64,000 nucleotides of DNA, from contig NZ_VOOR01000015.1 in NCBI RefSeq assembly GCF_007993045.1, positions 1-64,000 of the forward strand. The letters run 5' to 3'. The DNA comes from Phaeodactylibacter luteus (lineage in GTDB: Bacteria; Bacteroidota; Bacteroidia; Chitinophagales; Saprospiraceae). Below the pieces are notes generated by a model, which did not search any database, was not told where the DNA came from, and saw only the letters and a list, made by a program, of their open reading frames with translations. A program made the position numbers and the translations under genes. This document shows, in pieces, positions 17,983 to 26,830 of the stretch. Position 1 is the first letter of the stretch; each line of letters begins with the position of its first letter.

Positions 17983-18397
17983 GCTACGCCCACGCTCTGC
18001 CTAGAAGGTAAAGATTCCCATCTGAAAACCCTTGCAGAGCTTTTCGCCCATGATAATAATCCTTATATTTGAGCATCGGGTTGCCGAAAGGCTGCACCGC
18101 ACCGCAGGTTAGGGGCACTGCGAGACATCCCCGCCAGGGCCGTGCGTTCTCCTCCGGGAGATGACCCACCCAAACCGCGCAGGCATCAAAAGTTTTGACT
18201 CTACATTTTCAACTAAATTAGGGTACGACTTGGTATGACTAGGGCGGGCCTCAGTCCTGTTACTCGCTAATGGGATTCGCTACGGCGACAAGGGGATTAC
18301 CGATCCATACCGGCGGCCTTATCCATGTCTTTTCGAGGGTCCAAAACCATCCCGATGTTTGTGCGGCTTTTTGCATAAGGCAGGCTTAAGGAAGCGG
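17983..18397. other. Intergenic region without a recognised gene
   Basis: About 415 bp between the convergent small secreted protein and the MFS transporter. A 61-codon minus-strand ORF (17984-18169) has no recognisable domain and no start context. I see no convincing terminator or mobile-element end. Confidence 0.4.
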
Positions 18398-19717
18398 TCA
18401 GCTCTTCGTCAGCTGTTCCTGCAGCTCTTCCAGTGCGACGCCCTTCGTTTCAGGCATCATAAAGGCTACAAAAAGCAGCTGGAACACCATCATAACCGCA
18501 AAGAGGCTGAAAATCGTGGTAGGGCCCATCGCGCCGGCCAGGAAAGGGAAGTTGCCTGCAATCAGCGCAGCGAAGACCCAGTGCGTGCCACTGCCCAGAG
18601 AAGTGCCAAAGCTCCGTACCTCGTTGGGGAAAATTTCGGAAATGAAGACCCAGATGACAGCACCCTGCCCGATGGCATGGGAAGCAATAAAGGCAAACAG
18701 CCAGAAAGGGACAAAGTAGCCGTTGAAGTATTCCGTGTAAAAGGCCCAGGCCACGCAGGACAGCGAAACGATATAGCCTACCGAGCCGATGTACATCAGG
18801 GTGCGCCGCCCAAATTTATCGATCAGGGACATGCCGATCATCGTAAAGAGCAGGTTGACGGTGCCGATGCCGGCGCTCGCCAGCAGGGCGGTGCTTTCGC
18901 CCAGCCCGGTAAGGCTGAAAATGCGGGGGGCGTAGTAGATGACGGCGTTGATGCCCGATGCCTGATTGAAAAAGGCGAACAGGAAGGCCAGCAATATGGG
19001 CGTGCGGTATTTGCCCGACCAAAAAGACCTCAGCGTGCCCTGTTCTGTATGTGCGTGTGCCTGTTTGATCTGTTCCAGCAGCTTAGGCGCAGCATCTTCA
19101 TCAATGGCTTTCAGTACTTCCAATGCTTCGGCCTCGTTGTCCCGCTTCACCACCAGCCAGCGGGGGCTGCGGGGCACCCGGAGGATCATCAGCACGAAAG
19201 CAGCCGCCGGGATGATTTCCACGCCCAGCATCAGGCGCCAGCTGCCGCCGCCAATGAAAAAGTTGGAAACGTAGGCCAGCAGGATGCCGAGCACGAGGTT
19301 GAACTGAAAGGTGGCGACCAGGCGCCCCCGCCGGTCGGCCGGGGCAATCTCGGTGATGTACATGGGGGCGACCACAGAAGAAGCGCCTACCCCCAGCCCA
19401 CCGATGAAGCGTGCTGCCATCAGGGTGTAGACATCGGGGGCCAGGGCAGAGCCTATAGCAGACAAAAGGTAAAGGACCCCAATCCAGAAGAGGGTGGTTT
19501 TTCGCCCGTACTGCTGTGCGGGCCATCCGCCGCCCAGTGCGCCGATAATCGTGCCGTAGAGCGCCATAGCTACCATCTGCCCGATCATGGCGTCGCTGAG
19601 CCCCCACATTTTCTGAATAGCTTGTTCCGCCCCAGAGATGACGGCGGTGTCGAACCCGAACAAGAACCCGCCAAGGGCCACGGTGAACGACCAGAATACA
19701 ACATTTTTACTTTTCAT
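18398..19717 (-). CDS. Sugar porter family MFS transporter
   Basis: Inner-membrane sugar:H+ symporter or uniporter, 439 residues, with 12 predicted helices. Sugar-porter motifs are visible: GGFLFGFDTAVISGA in helix 1, QYGRKTTL after helix 2, R-F-I-G-G-L-G-V-G in helix 4, ADRRGRLVATFQ near helix 5, VPRSPRWLVVK before the central loop, and DKFGRRTLM after helix 8. PETKG near the end is also typical. This group includes XylE, AraE and GalP relatives; the sugar cannot be told from sequence. I use the ATG at 19717; a TTG 27 bp upstream adds only MENCSKTKT. It is alone, with no sugar enzyme next to it. Confidence 0.93.
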   Translation of the reverse strand: MKSKNVVFWSFTVALGGFLFGFDTAVISGAEQAIQKMWGLSDAMIGQMVAMALYGTIIGALGGGWPAQQYGRKTTLFWIGVLYLLSAIGSALAPDVYTLMAARFIGGLGVGASSVVAPMYITEIAPADRRGRLVATFQFNLVLGILLAYVSNFFIGGGSWRLMLGVEIIPAAAFVLMILRVPRSPRWLVVKRDNEAEALEVLKAIDEDAAPKLLEQIKQAHAHTEQGTLRSFWSGKYRTPILLAFLFAFFNQASGINAVIYYAPRIFSLTGLGESTALLASAGIGTVNLLFTMIGMSLIDKFGRRTLMYIGSVGYIVSLSCVAWAFYTEYFNGYFVPFWLFAFIASHAIGQGAVIWVFISEIFPNEVRSFGTSLGSGTHWVFAALIAGNFPFLAGAMGPTTIFSLFAVMMVFQLLFVAFMMPETKGVALEELQEQLTKS

Positions 19718-19873
19718 GGTTTTCGTTTTGCTACAATTTTCCAAACCACAAAATAAAGAATGTATGCCGCTTACCGAAAGCTTTCTTTTCTGTCTGTGCT
19801 ACTATTCATAGCGGCAGGCTGAGGGTTTGGCAAATGTTGTTTGGGGCAAGAGGGGCAGTCTTGGAGGAGGTTT

Positions 19874-20040
19874 GGCAAGGTGAAAGCCAAGATGTGGCGG
19901 GCAATACCTTGATGATGACGGCGGACTAGCGCTGCGGAGGGGTGGAAGCCCGTCAGGGCCGAGCGGGCAGCGAGCCCCGCAGCATAGCGACCCCTGCTTT
20001 TGGGCAGGGGTAGGCCCCAATCCTTACGGCAAGGGCAGTC
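19874..20040 (+). mobile_element. MITE-like element, copy C (degenerate)
   Basis: The central block (ctagcgctgcggaggggtgg, gggccgagcgggcagcgagc, ccccgcagcatagcgacccc) matches the other copies. The left end is only weakly recognisable (ggtgaaagccaagatgtggcg) and the right terminal repeat is missing. No target duplication is seen. It lies between the start of the MFS gene and the stop of cca (gap 19718-20086). Confidence 0.65.
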
Positions 20041-20086
20041 TTCCGAAAATATCGATCATATTGTGCGCTTGTTGGACGAGCTTGGC

Positions 20087-21505
20087 TTATGCTTTTGGGC
20101 TTAGCCCAATCTCTTTGCCCTTGGCCAGCATGAAGGCGAGCGCTTCTTCGTACTCATTGGCGATATCCCCATCGAGGATGGCTTCGCGTATGGCGTTTTT
20201 GATGATGCCCACTTCGCGGCAAGGGCTGATGCCAAAGGTGTTCATGATGGTTTCTCCTGAAATAGGCGGCTGCCAATTGCGCAAGTGGTCTTTTTCCTCC
20301 ACTTCCTGCAGGCGCTCCCTTACCATTTCGTAGTTCTCGAGGTAGCGTTTTACCTTTTTAGGGTTTTTGGAGGTGATGTCGGCTTCGCAGAGCATCATCA
20401 GGTCGTCTATGTCGTCTCCAGCTTCAAACAGCAGGCGGCGGATAGCCGAGTCGGTGATGTTCTCTTTGGTCAGGCTGATCGGGCGGAGGTGTAGGCGTAC
20501 TAGCTTTTGGACGTACTTCATTTTGTGGTCGAGCGGTAGCCGGAGGTTTTTGAAAATCCGTGGTACCATGCTTGCCCCGAGTGCTTCGTGCCCGTGGAAT
20601 GTCCATCCTTGTTGTGGGTGGAAACGCTTGGTGGGCGGCTTGGCGATGTCGTGCAGAATAGCAGACCACCGCAGCCAAAGGTTATCGGTGTTGCGGCTGA
20701 GGTTGTCGAGTACCTCGAGGGTATGGTAGAAGTTGTCTTTGTGGGCTTTGCCGTTGCGGACCTCCACGCCTTGCAGGGCTGCCATTTCGGGGAATACCTT
20801 TTGCAGCAGGCCGGTATCGAAGAGGTGTTTGAACCCAAGGGACGGGGTAGGGGAGAGGATGATCTTGTTGAGCTCTGTGGTGATGCGCTCCTTAGAGATG
20901 ATATTGATGCGGGCGTTATAATCTTTCAGGGCCTGATAGGTAGCAGGGGCAATTTCGAAGCCGAGCTGTGTGGCAAAACGTATGGCGCGCATCATGCGCA
21001 GGGGGTCGTCGGAGAAGGTTTTGCCCGGTTCGAGCGGTGTCTGTATGGTTTTGCTTTCGAGGTGGTGCAGCCCGTTGAAGGGGTCAATGATGCTGCCGTA
21101 ATCAGATTTATTGAGGCTGACCGCAAGAGCGTTGATGGTGAAATCCCTTCGGTTTTGGTCTTCCTCGAGGGTCCCGGCTTCTACCATAGGTTTTCGGGAG
21201 TCCGAGCGGTAAGATTCTTTGCGGGCCCCTACGAACTCAATCTCAAGGTCGCGGTGTTTGAGCATGGCTGTCCCAAACCTTTTATACACTGTGATGCGCG
21301 GTATAGGGCGGAGCTGCCCAGCCACCGCATGCGCGAGTGCAATACCGTCTCCAACGCAGACGATGTCCATATCTTTGGAAGGCCGGGCCAAAAGGCGGTC
21401 GCGCACATAGCCGCCTACCACAAAAGCGGGGTAGCCAAGCTTCCCTGCGGCCTCGCTGATGATCTCAAAAATCTTGCGCTCGTGCTGCTCTATATTGAAA
21501 ACCAA
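20087..21505 (-). CDS. cca: CCA tRNA nucleotidyltransferase with HD domain
   Basis: Adds or repairs the 3' CCA end of tRNAs; 472 residues, class II nucleotidyltransferase. The catalytic head shows GGYVRD (31-36), DMDIV with the metal-binding Asp45 and Asp47, and RRDFTINA (119-126); DDPLRMMRAIRFATQLGF follows. An HD domain (LLHDIAKPPTK, then FHGHEALGA) lies near the middle, as in other bacterial CCA enzymes with phosphohydrolase activity. The start is a TTG: an in-frame TAA lies five codons upstream, and the codons between (ATA, CAA, CGC, CCC) include no ATG or GTG. It follows dusB by 115 bp on the same strand, so the two tRNA genes may be co-transcribed. Poly(A) polymerase I is an alternative reading but fits less well. 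Confidence 0.92.
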   Translation of the reverse strand: MVFNIEQHERKIFEIISEAAGKLGYPAFVVGGYVRDRLLARPSKDMDIVCVGDGIALAHAVAGQLRPIPRITVYKRFGTAMLKHRDLEIEFVGARKESYRSDSRKPMVEAGTLEEDQNRRDFTINALAVSLNKSDYGSIIDPFNGLHHLESKTIQTPLEPGKTFSDDPLRMMRAIRFATQLGFEIAPATYQALKDYNARINIISKERITTELNKIILSPTPSLGFKHLFDTGLLQKVFPEMAALQGVEVRNGKAHKDNFYHTLEVLDNLSRNTDNLWLRWSAILHDIAKPPTKRFHPQQGWTFHGHEALGASMVPRIFKNLRLPLDHKMKYVQKLVRLHLRPISLTKENITDSAIRRLLFEAGDDIDDLMMLCEADITSKNPKKVKRYLENYEMVRERLQEVEEKDHLRNWQPPISGETIMNTFGISPCREVGIIKNAIREAILDGDIANEYEEALAFMLAKGKEIGLSPKA

Positions 21506-21620
21506 GGGGCGTTGTATTTATCCAGCCTATGTTTCACAGCAGTTGTTGCTGCAGATGCCTGTGAAAAGCCGGCCGATGTCATTGAAAAGCGTAGCGATGA
21601 CAGCTCATGCAAAGGAGGGG

Positions 21621-22625
21621 CTAGGCGACCTCTCCTTTGGCAAACTGCTCGCCATAAACCTCCTGAATCTCGTCAAGCACTGCAAAAAGCGTGGCCGGGT
21701 CTTCCTCGGTCACCAGCTGCTTGCGGTATTCCTTGATATTGGGGAAGCCCCGGAAATAGTTGGTATAGTGGCGGCGCATTTCCAGCGTGCCCAGTTTTAC
21801 GCCTTTCCACTCCAGGGACCTGCGCAGGTGCTCGCGGGCTGCACCTACGCGTTCTGCTACGGTAGGAGGGGGTAGGAGCTCACCGGTTTCGAAATAATGT
21901 TTGATCTCACGGAAAATCCAGGGGTAGCCGATAGCCGCCCGGCCGATCATGATGCCATCTACGCCATACCGCTCTCGGTAGAGCTTGGCTTTTTGTGGGC
22001 TATCGATATCACCGTTCCCGAAAATGGGGATCTGAATGCGGGGGTTCTCCTTGATTTTCCCGATCAGGGTCCAATCTGCTTCCCCTTTGTACATCTGCTT
22101 GCGGGTACGGCCATGTATAGACAGGGCTTTGATCCCGACATCCTGTAGGCGTTCTGCCACGTCTTCGATGTACTTGGTATTGTCGTCCCAGCCTAGGCGG
22201 GTTTTTACCGTAACCGGCAGGCTGGTCGATTTGACCACCGCCTCGGTCAGCTCCACCATGCGGTCAATATCTTGCAAGATACCTGCGCCGGCCATTTTGC
22301 AGACTACCTTTTTCACTGGGCAGCCGTAGTTGATGTCCAAGACTTCGGGCTGTGCTTCTTCCACGATCTCCGCGGCCCGCATCATAGAGTCCAGCTCTGC
22401 GCCGAAAATCTGAATGCCGATAGGGCGCTCATAATCGTAGATGTCCAGTTTTTGTACGCTTTTCTCCGCATCCCGGATGAGGCCTTCAACGGAAATGAAC
22501 TCCGTGTACATCATATCACAGCCCTGCGCTTTGCACAGTGCCCGGAAGGGAGGGTCGCTTACGTCCTCCATGGGCGCTAGCAAGAGCGGGAACTCACCAA
22601 TATCAACGTTGCCTATTTTTACCAT
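21621..22625 (-). CDS. dusB: tRNA-dihydrouridine synthase, DusB type
   Basis: FMN- and NADPH-dependent enzyme that reduces uridines in the tRNA D loop; 334 residues, the usual length. A TIM barrel begins with LLAPMEDVSDPPFR; the catalytic Cys102 is in INYGCPVKKV; RLGWDD, SIHGRTRKQMYKGEADW and the flavin-phosphate motifs IFGNGDI and GIMIGRAAIGYPWIF follow in order. The ATG at 22625 is clear. It heads a probable two-gene unit with cca, and a -7-like box lies at 22740-22747 on the same strand. Confidence 0.94.
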   Translation of the reverse strand: MVKIGNVDIGEFPLLLAPMEDVSDPPFRALCKAQGCDMMYTEFISVEGLIRDAEKSVQKLDIYDYERPIGIQIFGAELDSMMRAAEIVEEAQPEVLDINYGCPVKKVVCKMAGAGILQDIDRMVELTEAVVKSTSLPVTVKTRLGWDDNTKYIEDVAERLQDVGIKALSIHGRTRKQMYKGEADWTLIGKIKENPRIQIPIFGNGDIDSPQKAKLYRERYGVDGIMIGRAAIGYPWIFREIKHYFETGELLPPPTVAERVGAAREHLRRSLEWKGVKLGTLEMRRHYTNYFRGFPNIKEYRKQLVTEEDPATLFAVLDEIQEVYGEQFAKGEVA

Positions 22626-22739
22626 CTTCAGTGAAGTTGTGGTCTGTCAATGCGCCTGATTGCAGCGGCCGGTATTTGGAAAGCGGGCCTTTGGCTGAGC
22701 ATCAAGGCTTAAAGCGGGCGATCAGCCCCATTTAGCCCG

Positions 22740-22747
22740 CAAAAATA
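22740..22747 (-). promoter_or_regulatory. Possible promoter -7 box for dusB-cca
   Basis: Reads TATTTTTG on the minus strand, matching the Bacteroidota -7 consensus TAnnTTTG. It is 115 bp before the dusB start, in the divergent gap to nhaD. No good TTG -33 box is seen at the expected distance. Confidence 0.4.
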
Positions 22748-22869
22748 TACAATTCCTGTGGGGATGCCTAAACGCTGAGGGAGAATAATAAGTTTCTGGA
22801 TTTCTGGGGTAGGCTTGAAAGATTATTTTAAATTTACGGCTATACACAAGAACCAACCTAAAGAGTTTC

Positions 22870-24288
22870 ATGGCAACCGCAATCATCCTGGTTTTTTTCT
22901 TAGGGTACCTCACTATCGTTTTTGAACATCCACTAAGATTGGACAAAACCGTGCCGGCCCTCATCATGGCAGCTGTCGCTTGGGCGCTGCTGGCTATCGG
23001 TTTCAACAACGGCATGCTCTCCGTCGTTGATTCCCACGAGCACATCTACAGCTTGGTCGGCGCGCACAGTGCTGGGGCAGAGGGGCACCACCTGGCGGAG
23101 GAAGGCTTTGTGAATACCTTGCTCCATCACTTGGGCAAGACCGCAGAAATCCTCATTTTCCTTATTGGTGCAATGACCATCGTGGAGATCATCGACTTGC
23201 ACCGGGGCTTTGAAGTGCTGAAAAGCTATGTCAAGACCCGCAGTAAGCGCAGGCTCCTTTGGATTGTAGGGATTTTGGGCTTCATCCTTTCTGCCATCAT
23301 CGATAACCTCACCGCGACCATCGTTCTGGTCACGCTCCTGCGCAAGATTGTGCCGGACAAGACGGAGCGCCTCTGGTTTGTTGCCCTTATCGTTATTGCT
23401 GCCAACGCTGGCGGGGCTTGGTCGCCTATTGGTGATGTGACGACTACCATGCTCTGGATCGGCAATAAGGTATCTGCCGGCGGCTTGATCGAATACCTGG
23501 TCATCCCATCAATCGCTTGTTTTGTGGTCCCATTTGCGATCGCTGCTTACTTCATGAAGCCTTTCAAAGGGGAGATTAATGTGGAAGTGGATGATAACAT
23601 TCAGGGGCAGAGCCTCTTGAGCAGCCGTACGATGCTCTTCCTTGGGCTGGGCGCCATCGTTTTTGTGCCGGTCTTCAAGACGGTCACCCACCTCCCGCCT
23701 TACCTGGGCATGATGTTGTCATTGGGCGTGGTTTGGCTGGTATCTGAATACATCCACCCGGAAGAAGACTTCTCAGAGTCGCGGCGGGAGATGTACTCCG
23801 CCCACAAAGCCTTGTCCCGGATTGAAATGTCCAGTATCCTCTTCTTTTTAGGCATTCTCATGGCAGTAGCCGCACTAGAGAGCTTGGTCTACGCGACCGT
23901 GATGCGCGAAGGGGAGGCTATTCAAGTAGGTACGCTGCGCTATGTGGCCGAAGTACTGGACAACGTCATCCCCAACCAAGACCTTGTCATCATCCTCTTG
24001 GGCTTTGCCTCCGCCATTATCGATAATGTGCCCCTGGTAGCGGCCTCTATGGGGATGTACGAAATGCCGATGGACTCCAAGCTGTGGCATTTCATAGCCT
24101 ACTCTGCTGGTACAGGTGGCAGCATGCTCATCATTGGCTCTGCTGCGGGCGTGGCCGCTATGGGCATGGAACGGATTGACTTTATCTGGTACCTGCGCAA
24201 AATCGCTTGGCTGGCTTTCGTTGGCTTTATAGCAGGGGCGGCTGTCTTTTTGCTGCTTACCCCTTTGCTTTCCTCTTTCAATAGTTAA
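22870..24288 (+). CDS. nhaD: NhaD-type Na+/H+ antiporter
   Basis: Inner-membrane sodium/proton antiporter of the ion transporter superfamily; 472 residues with about 12 helices. Diagnostic stretches are IIDNLTATIVLVTLLRK, NAGGAWSPIGDVTTTMLW and, in the second half, SAIIDNVPLVAASMGMY with GTGGSMLIIGSAAGVA. The paired Asp-Asn and Ser/Thr-rich re-entrant segments fit this family. The gene is single, reads away from dusB and ends in a strong bidirectional terminator. It would suit a marine or alkaline habitat, which is inference. Confidence 0.93.
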   Translation: MATAIILVFFLGYLTIVFEHPLRLDKTVPALIMAAVAWALLAIGFNNGMLSVVDSHEHIYSLVGAHSAGAEGHHLAEEGFVNTLLHHLGKTAEILIFLIGAMTIVEIIDLHRGFEVLKSYVKTRSKRRLLWIVGILGFILSAIIDNLTATIVLVTLLRKIVPDKTERLWFVALIVIAANAGGAWSPIGDVTTTMLWIGNKVSAGGLIEYLVIPSIACFVVPFAIAAYFMKPFKGEINVEVDDNIQGQSLLSSRTMLFLGLGAIVFVPVFKTVTHLPPYLGMMLSLGVVWLVSEYIHPEEDFSESRREMYSAHKALSRIEMSSILFFLGILMAVAALESLVYATVMREGEAIQVGTLRYVAEVLDNVIPNQDLVIILLGFASAIIDNVPLVAASMGMYEMPMDSKLWHFIAYSAGTGGSMLIIGSAAGVAAMGMERIDFIWYLRKIAWLAFVGFIAGAAVFLLLTPLLSSFNS

Positions 24289-24310
24289 GCATAAGCTTGG
24301 CAAAATCAAA

Positions 24311-24349
24311 AAACGCCCCTCGTGCAAACCAATTGCAGGAGGGGCGTTT
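24311..24349. terminator. Bidirectional terminator between nhaD and a lipoprotein gene
   Basis: Perfect 11-bp stem AAACGCCCCTC / GAGGGGCGTTT with a 17-nt loop. Run-in A residues on the left and T residues on the right make it work on both strands. It lies between convergent stop codons at 24288 and 24388. Confidence 0.9.
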
Positions 24350-24387
24350 CCGTTTAGAAAGGCTGGCTAATATAGCAGCGGCAGGGG

Positions 24388-24918
24388 CTACTCCCCTGTG
24401 CCAAAGAACCAGCCTAGGTATTGGTTGGCCTCTTCGTAAAGGAAGCCCTCCCGTTGGTCGAGCGTAGCAGCGTCTACCTGATTGACCTGCCAGCTTTCAT
24501 CGCACCAATATTGAAGCTTGCCGCCGATGAAGACAAAGTGGGCATAAGGCTGGGCAGCGTAGAACAGGTCTGGGCCTGCAAAGTAAAAGGTAGAGCTGCT
24601 TCCATCCCCCGGGCCGGGCTCGCCTACCTGGAGCTTGACCGCCTTGCCTTCGTCCATCCAAAGGGCTAAAGTACGGGGGGCCTGCTGCCCGGCTTCGAGG
24701 GGCAGGGTATCGCGTATGGGCTCAATACGGTTCAGGCGCTCGTCGGTCTGTTGGATGATGCGCTGTACCTTAGCAATGGTGCGGTCTGCCAGTTCTGCTT
24801 CCGTCTGCGGGGCTTGCGCTATGGGCGGCTTGGCGGCTGAGGAGGCAGGCTTGGGCGTGCAAGCGTATAGCCCAAGGGATAGGGCAAAGGCAGATAGGGC
24901 GGTGCGGGGGAGTTGCAT
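24388..24918 (-). CDS. Putative lipoprotein of unknown function
   Basis: A 176-residue protein with a lipoprotein signal: short basic N-terminus, hydrophobic run, then LYAC with Cys20 as the lipid-bearing residue. A Pro/Ala-rich linker (about 23-42) and a helical stretch (RTIAKVQRIIQQTDERLNRIE) precede a likely beta-rich C-terminal domain (STFYFAGPDLFYAAQPYAHFVFIGGKLQYWCDESWQV). I do not recognise the family. It is convergent with nhaD, and ridA lies upstream on the same strand. Confidence 0.75.
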   Translation of the reverse strand: MQLPRTALSAFALSLGLYACTPKPASSAAKPPIAQAPQTEAELADRTIAKVQRIIQQTDERLNRIEPIRDTLPLEAGQQAPRTLALWMDEGKAVKLQVGEPGPGDGSSSTFYFAGPDLFYAAQPYAHFVFIGGKLQYWCDESWQVNQVDAATLDQREGFLYEEANQYLGWFFGTGE

Positions 24919-24998
24919 AGGGCGAAATTTAAAGGGGCAAAGGCAACTATGCGCTGAGCCCTTGGTATGATGTAATGGCTAGATAGTGTGGCTGTTGG

Positions 24999-25403
24999 CT
25001 AGTCGAACGCAGCGATGACCGAAATTTCGATATTGACGAATTTGGGCAGGTTGGCTACTTCTACCAGCTCGCGAGCGGGAGCGGTGGCTTCGTTGAAGTA
25101 AGAGGCATAGACGGCATTGATCCGGCTGTAGTTGTTCATGTCCGAAACGAAAATGCTGCATTTGATGACATCTTCGAAGGTGAGCCCGGCTTCCTGTAAG
25201 ATGGCTTTTACGTTTTTCATGACCTGATGCGTCTCGGTTTCGATATCGCTTGTGATCAAGGCCCCGGTTTCGGGGTCGAGCGCGATTTGGCCGGAGGCGT
25301 AGAGTGTGCCGTTGTGGATAATAGCTTGATTGTAAGGACCAACGGGGGCCGGAGCTTTAGGGGTATTGATGATTTTTTTCACAGCTTGGATTTTGTGAGT
25401 CAT
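24999..25403 (-). CDS. ridA: RidA family enamine/imine deaminase
   Basis: Small cytosolic YjgF/YER057c/UK114-type protein, 134 residues, that hydrolyses reactive enamine/imine intermediates such as 2-aminoacrylate, as a trimer. Family residues are present: GPYNQAI (22-28), YASGQI (35-40), ILQEAG, SDMNNYSRINAVYASYF, and the catalytic Arg111 in PARELVEV. The start at 25403 gives the normal length; a GTG ten codons upstream is possible but would add an atypical tail. It lies between rpmF and the lipoprotein gene, all on the minus strand. Confidence 0.93.
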   Translation of the reverse strand: MTHKIQAVKKIINTPKAPAPVGPYNQAIIHNGTLYASGQIALDPETGALITSDIETETHQVMKNVKAILQEAGLTFEDVIKCSIFVSDMNNYSRINAVYASYFNEATAPARELVEVANLPKFVNIEISVIAAFD

Positions 25404-25499
25404 TGATGGTAAACACGAAAAGCCCCACATCACAGCAATTGGATGGGAGCTTTGTCGCTTATATGGTATGGGCTCGGACAGGGGGGTATCCTGTACGTG

Positions 25500-25697
25500 C
25501 TACAGCTCTTCTTCCTGAGCTTTGATGAGCAGCTTGCCACGGTAGTACATATTACCGTCAAGGTCATAGTAAGCACGGTGTTGCAGGTGCTTTTCGCCTG
25601 TAGCTGCGCAAGTGGCAACGTGTGGCATTGCTGCTTTCTTGTGCGTTCTGCGCTTATGCTTACGCTGCTTCGAGATTCTACTCTTAGGATGTGCCAT
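25500..25697 (-). CDS. rpmF: 50S ribosomal protein L32
   Basis: A 65-residue ribosomal protein with the typical basic start MAHPKSRISKQRKHKRRTHKKA and the Bacteroidota-style C-terminal half (GEKHLQHRAYYDLDGNMYYRGK). Only one Cys is present, so this is the form without a zinc ribbon. It sits 45 bp behind yceD, the almost universal order in bacteria. Confidence 0.97.
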   Translation of the reverse strand: MAHPKSRISKQRKHKRRTHKKAAMPHVATCAATGEKHLQHRAYYDLDGNMYYRGKLLIKAQEEEL

Positions 25698-25742
25698 CTT
25701 TATCCAATTTTAGAGGCAGCAGAGCTGCCTTTTGTTTATTAC

Positions 25743-26303
25743 TTAGTTGTCTGTATTCAGCTTTTTCAATTCGTCCCAGATTGGGTTGTCCGGTGGGGAG
25801 TTGTCTTCCTCTGCGTCGGCTTGCGGCTCAGCGGCGTAGAGCCGGTCGAGCATGTCCTCGTTACAGGGGCGGGGGTCCTCGTCCTCACAGTCATAGGTCT
25901 TGATCATAGGGACAGAAAGGCAGATGAACTCGTAAGCCCAAGGGGCAACTTCCAGTTTTTGGGCTTCGGGGGTGATAAACACCACATCAGGGTCTTCATC
26001 TTCCTTTTCGCCTTCCTCTGCAGCTTCTGAAACCTTGACCAGCAACCGATAATCGCCTGCTATGGGCAGCTGTATGTCAGATAGGCAGCGGTCGCAGTTG
26101 GATGCGATGCGCCCCTCAAAGCTGAAGTCGAGGATATAAAGCCCCGTGCGCTTTTCGAGGGTGAGCTGCAGCTGAATATCGCTTTCGCCAATAGGGGAGT
26201 TCTCGAAATGATCGAAGAACGAACGGTCAATCTGATAGTCAAATTGATGGATGCCATCTCGCAGCCCTTTTATGGGGATGGAGTAAGAAATCAGCGGATC
26301 CAT
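25743..26303 (-). CDS. yceD: YceD/DUF177 family protein
   Basis: A 186-residue protein of the DUF177 family, linked to rRNA accumulation and always found next to rpmF. The characteristic block is NCDRCLSDIQLPIAGDYRLLVKV, followed by an acidic insertion and, near the C-terminus, a second Cys pair in the DCEDEDPRPCNEDMLDRL stretch. I start at the ATG at 26303; a GTG ten codons upstream is the longer option. A well-formed promoter lies at 26373-26401. Confidence 0.9.
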   Translation of the reverse strand: MDPLISYSIPIKGLRDGIHQFDYQIDRSFFDHFENSPIGESDIQLQLTLEKRTGLYILDFSFEGRIASNCDRCLSDIQLPIAGDYRLLVKVSEAAEEGEKEDEDPDVVFITPEAQKLEVAPWAYEFICLSVPMIKTYDCEDEDPRPCNEDMLDRLYAAEPQADAEEDNSPPDNPIWDELKKLNTDN

Positions 26304-26372
26304 GTCAGTTAGCTTTTTGGCAACAAGCTGCACGTTTGCAGCTCATTACGTACGTGGTGTAAAAAGCGGATG

Positions 26373-26401
26373 CAAAGGTAGCTTTTTCTGAGCAATATCA
26401 A
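26373..26401 (-). promoter_or_regulatory. Promoter of the yceD-rpmF operon
   Basis: On the minus strand: TTG (26401-26399), 18-bp spacer, then TACCTTTG (26380-26373). This is very close to the Bacteroidota primary sigma consensus TTG-N19-TAnnTTTG. It is 70 bp before the yceD start. Nothing else gene-like is seen in 26304-26830. Confidence 0.6.
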
Positions 26402-26698
26402 AAGCCCCCACTTTAAATTATTTGGTGTGGCTCAGCTTTCCGCCCTAGGGATAAACGGGGCAGCCGGCGGAAGTGTTCCCCGGCTTGGCTTGTATTTTGC
26501 CCAAGGGCCATATACCTATGCAAAGTTGCCGCCCCAATGCCGAGCGCTTGATGGGCAGCCTCTTGTTAATTAATGCCAAATTAACATAGGCTGCAGGCTT
26601 GTTGCCTGCCTTCCTGCTATTTTTGCGCAGCTGAAAGCTGATGGCAGACAATAATTGCCCCTGTGCCTTCATCGCTAAACCCTTCTCACTACGTATAT

Positions 26699-26706
26699 TA
26701 TCTTTG
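26699..26706 (+). promoter_or_regulatory. Possible -7 box for the giant adhesin gene
   Basis: TATCTTTG fits the TAnnTTTG consensus and lies 124 bp before the ATG at 26831. No TTG stands at the expected -33 distance. Confidence 0.35.
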
Positions 26707-26830
26707 CCCACTGTACTGATGCACCCCGTCTGCCCCAAATCACCTGCCCTGCGAGCCGCACAGCGCTGCAGGTACGTTCAAATTTAATATCTTCGGTCTG
26801 CCCGTAAAGGGCCTAACCTTACACTACTGC

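Noticed and set aside
18359-19756. 465-codon plus-strand ORF
   Set aside because: Antisense shadow of the sugar transporter, whose motifs are unmistakable on the other strand.
20588-21736. 382-codon plus-strand ORF
   Set aside because: Antisense to cca, crossing into dusB; no domain features.
26445-26738. 97-codon minus-strand ORF in the gap before the giant adhesin
   Set aside because: No recognisable domain and it overlaps the probable promoter region of the adhesin gene.
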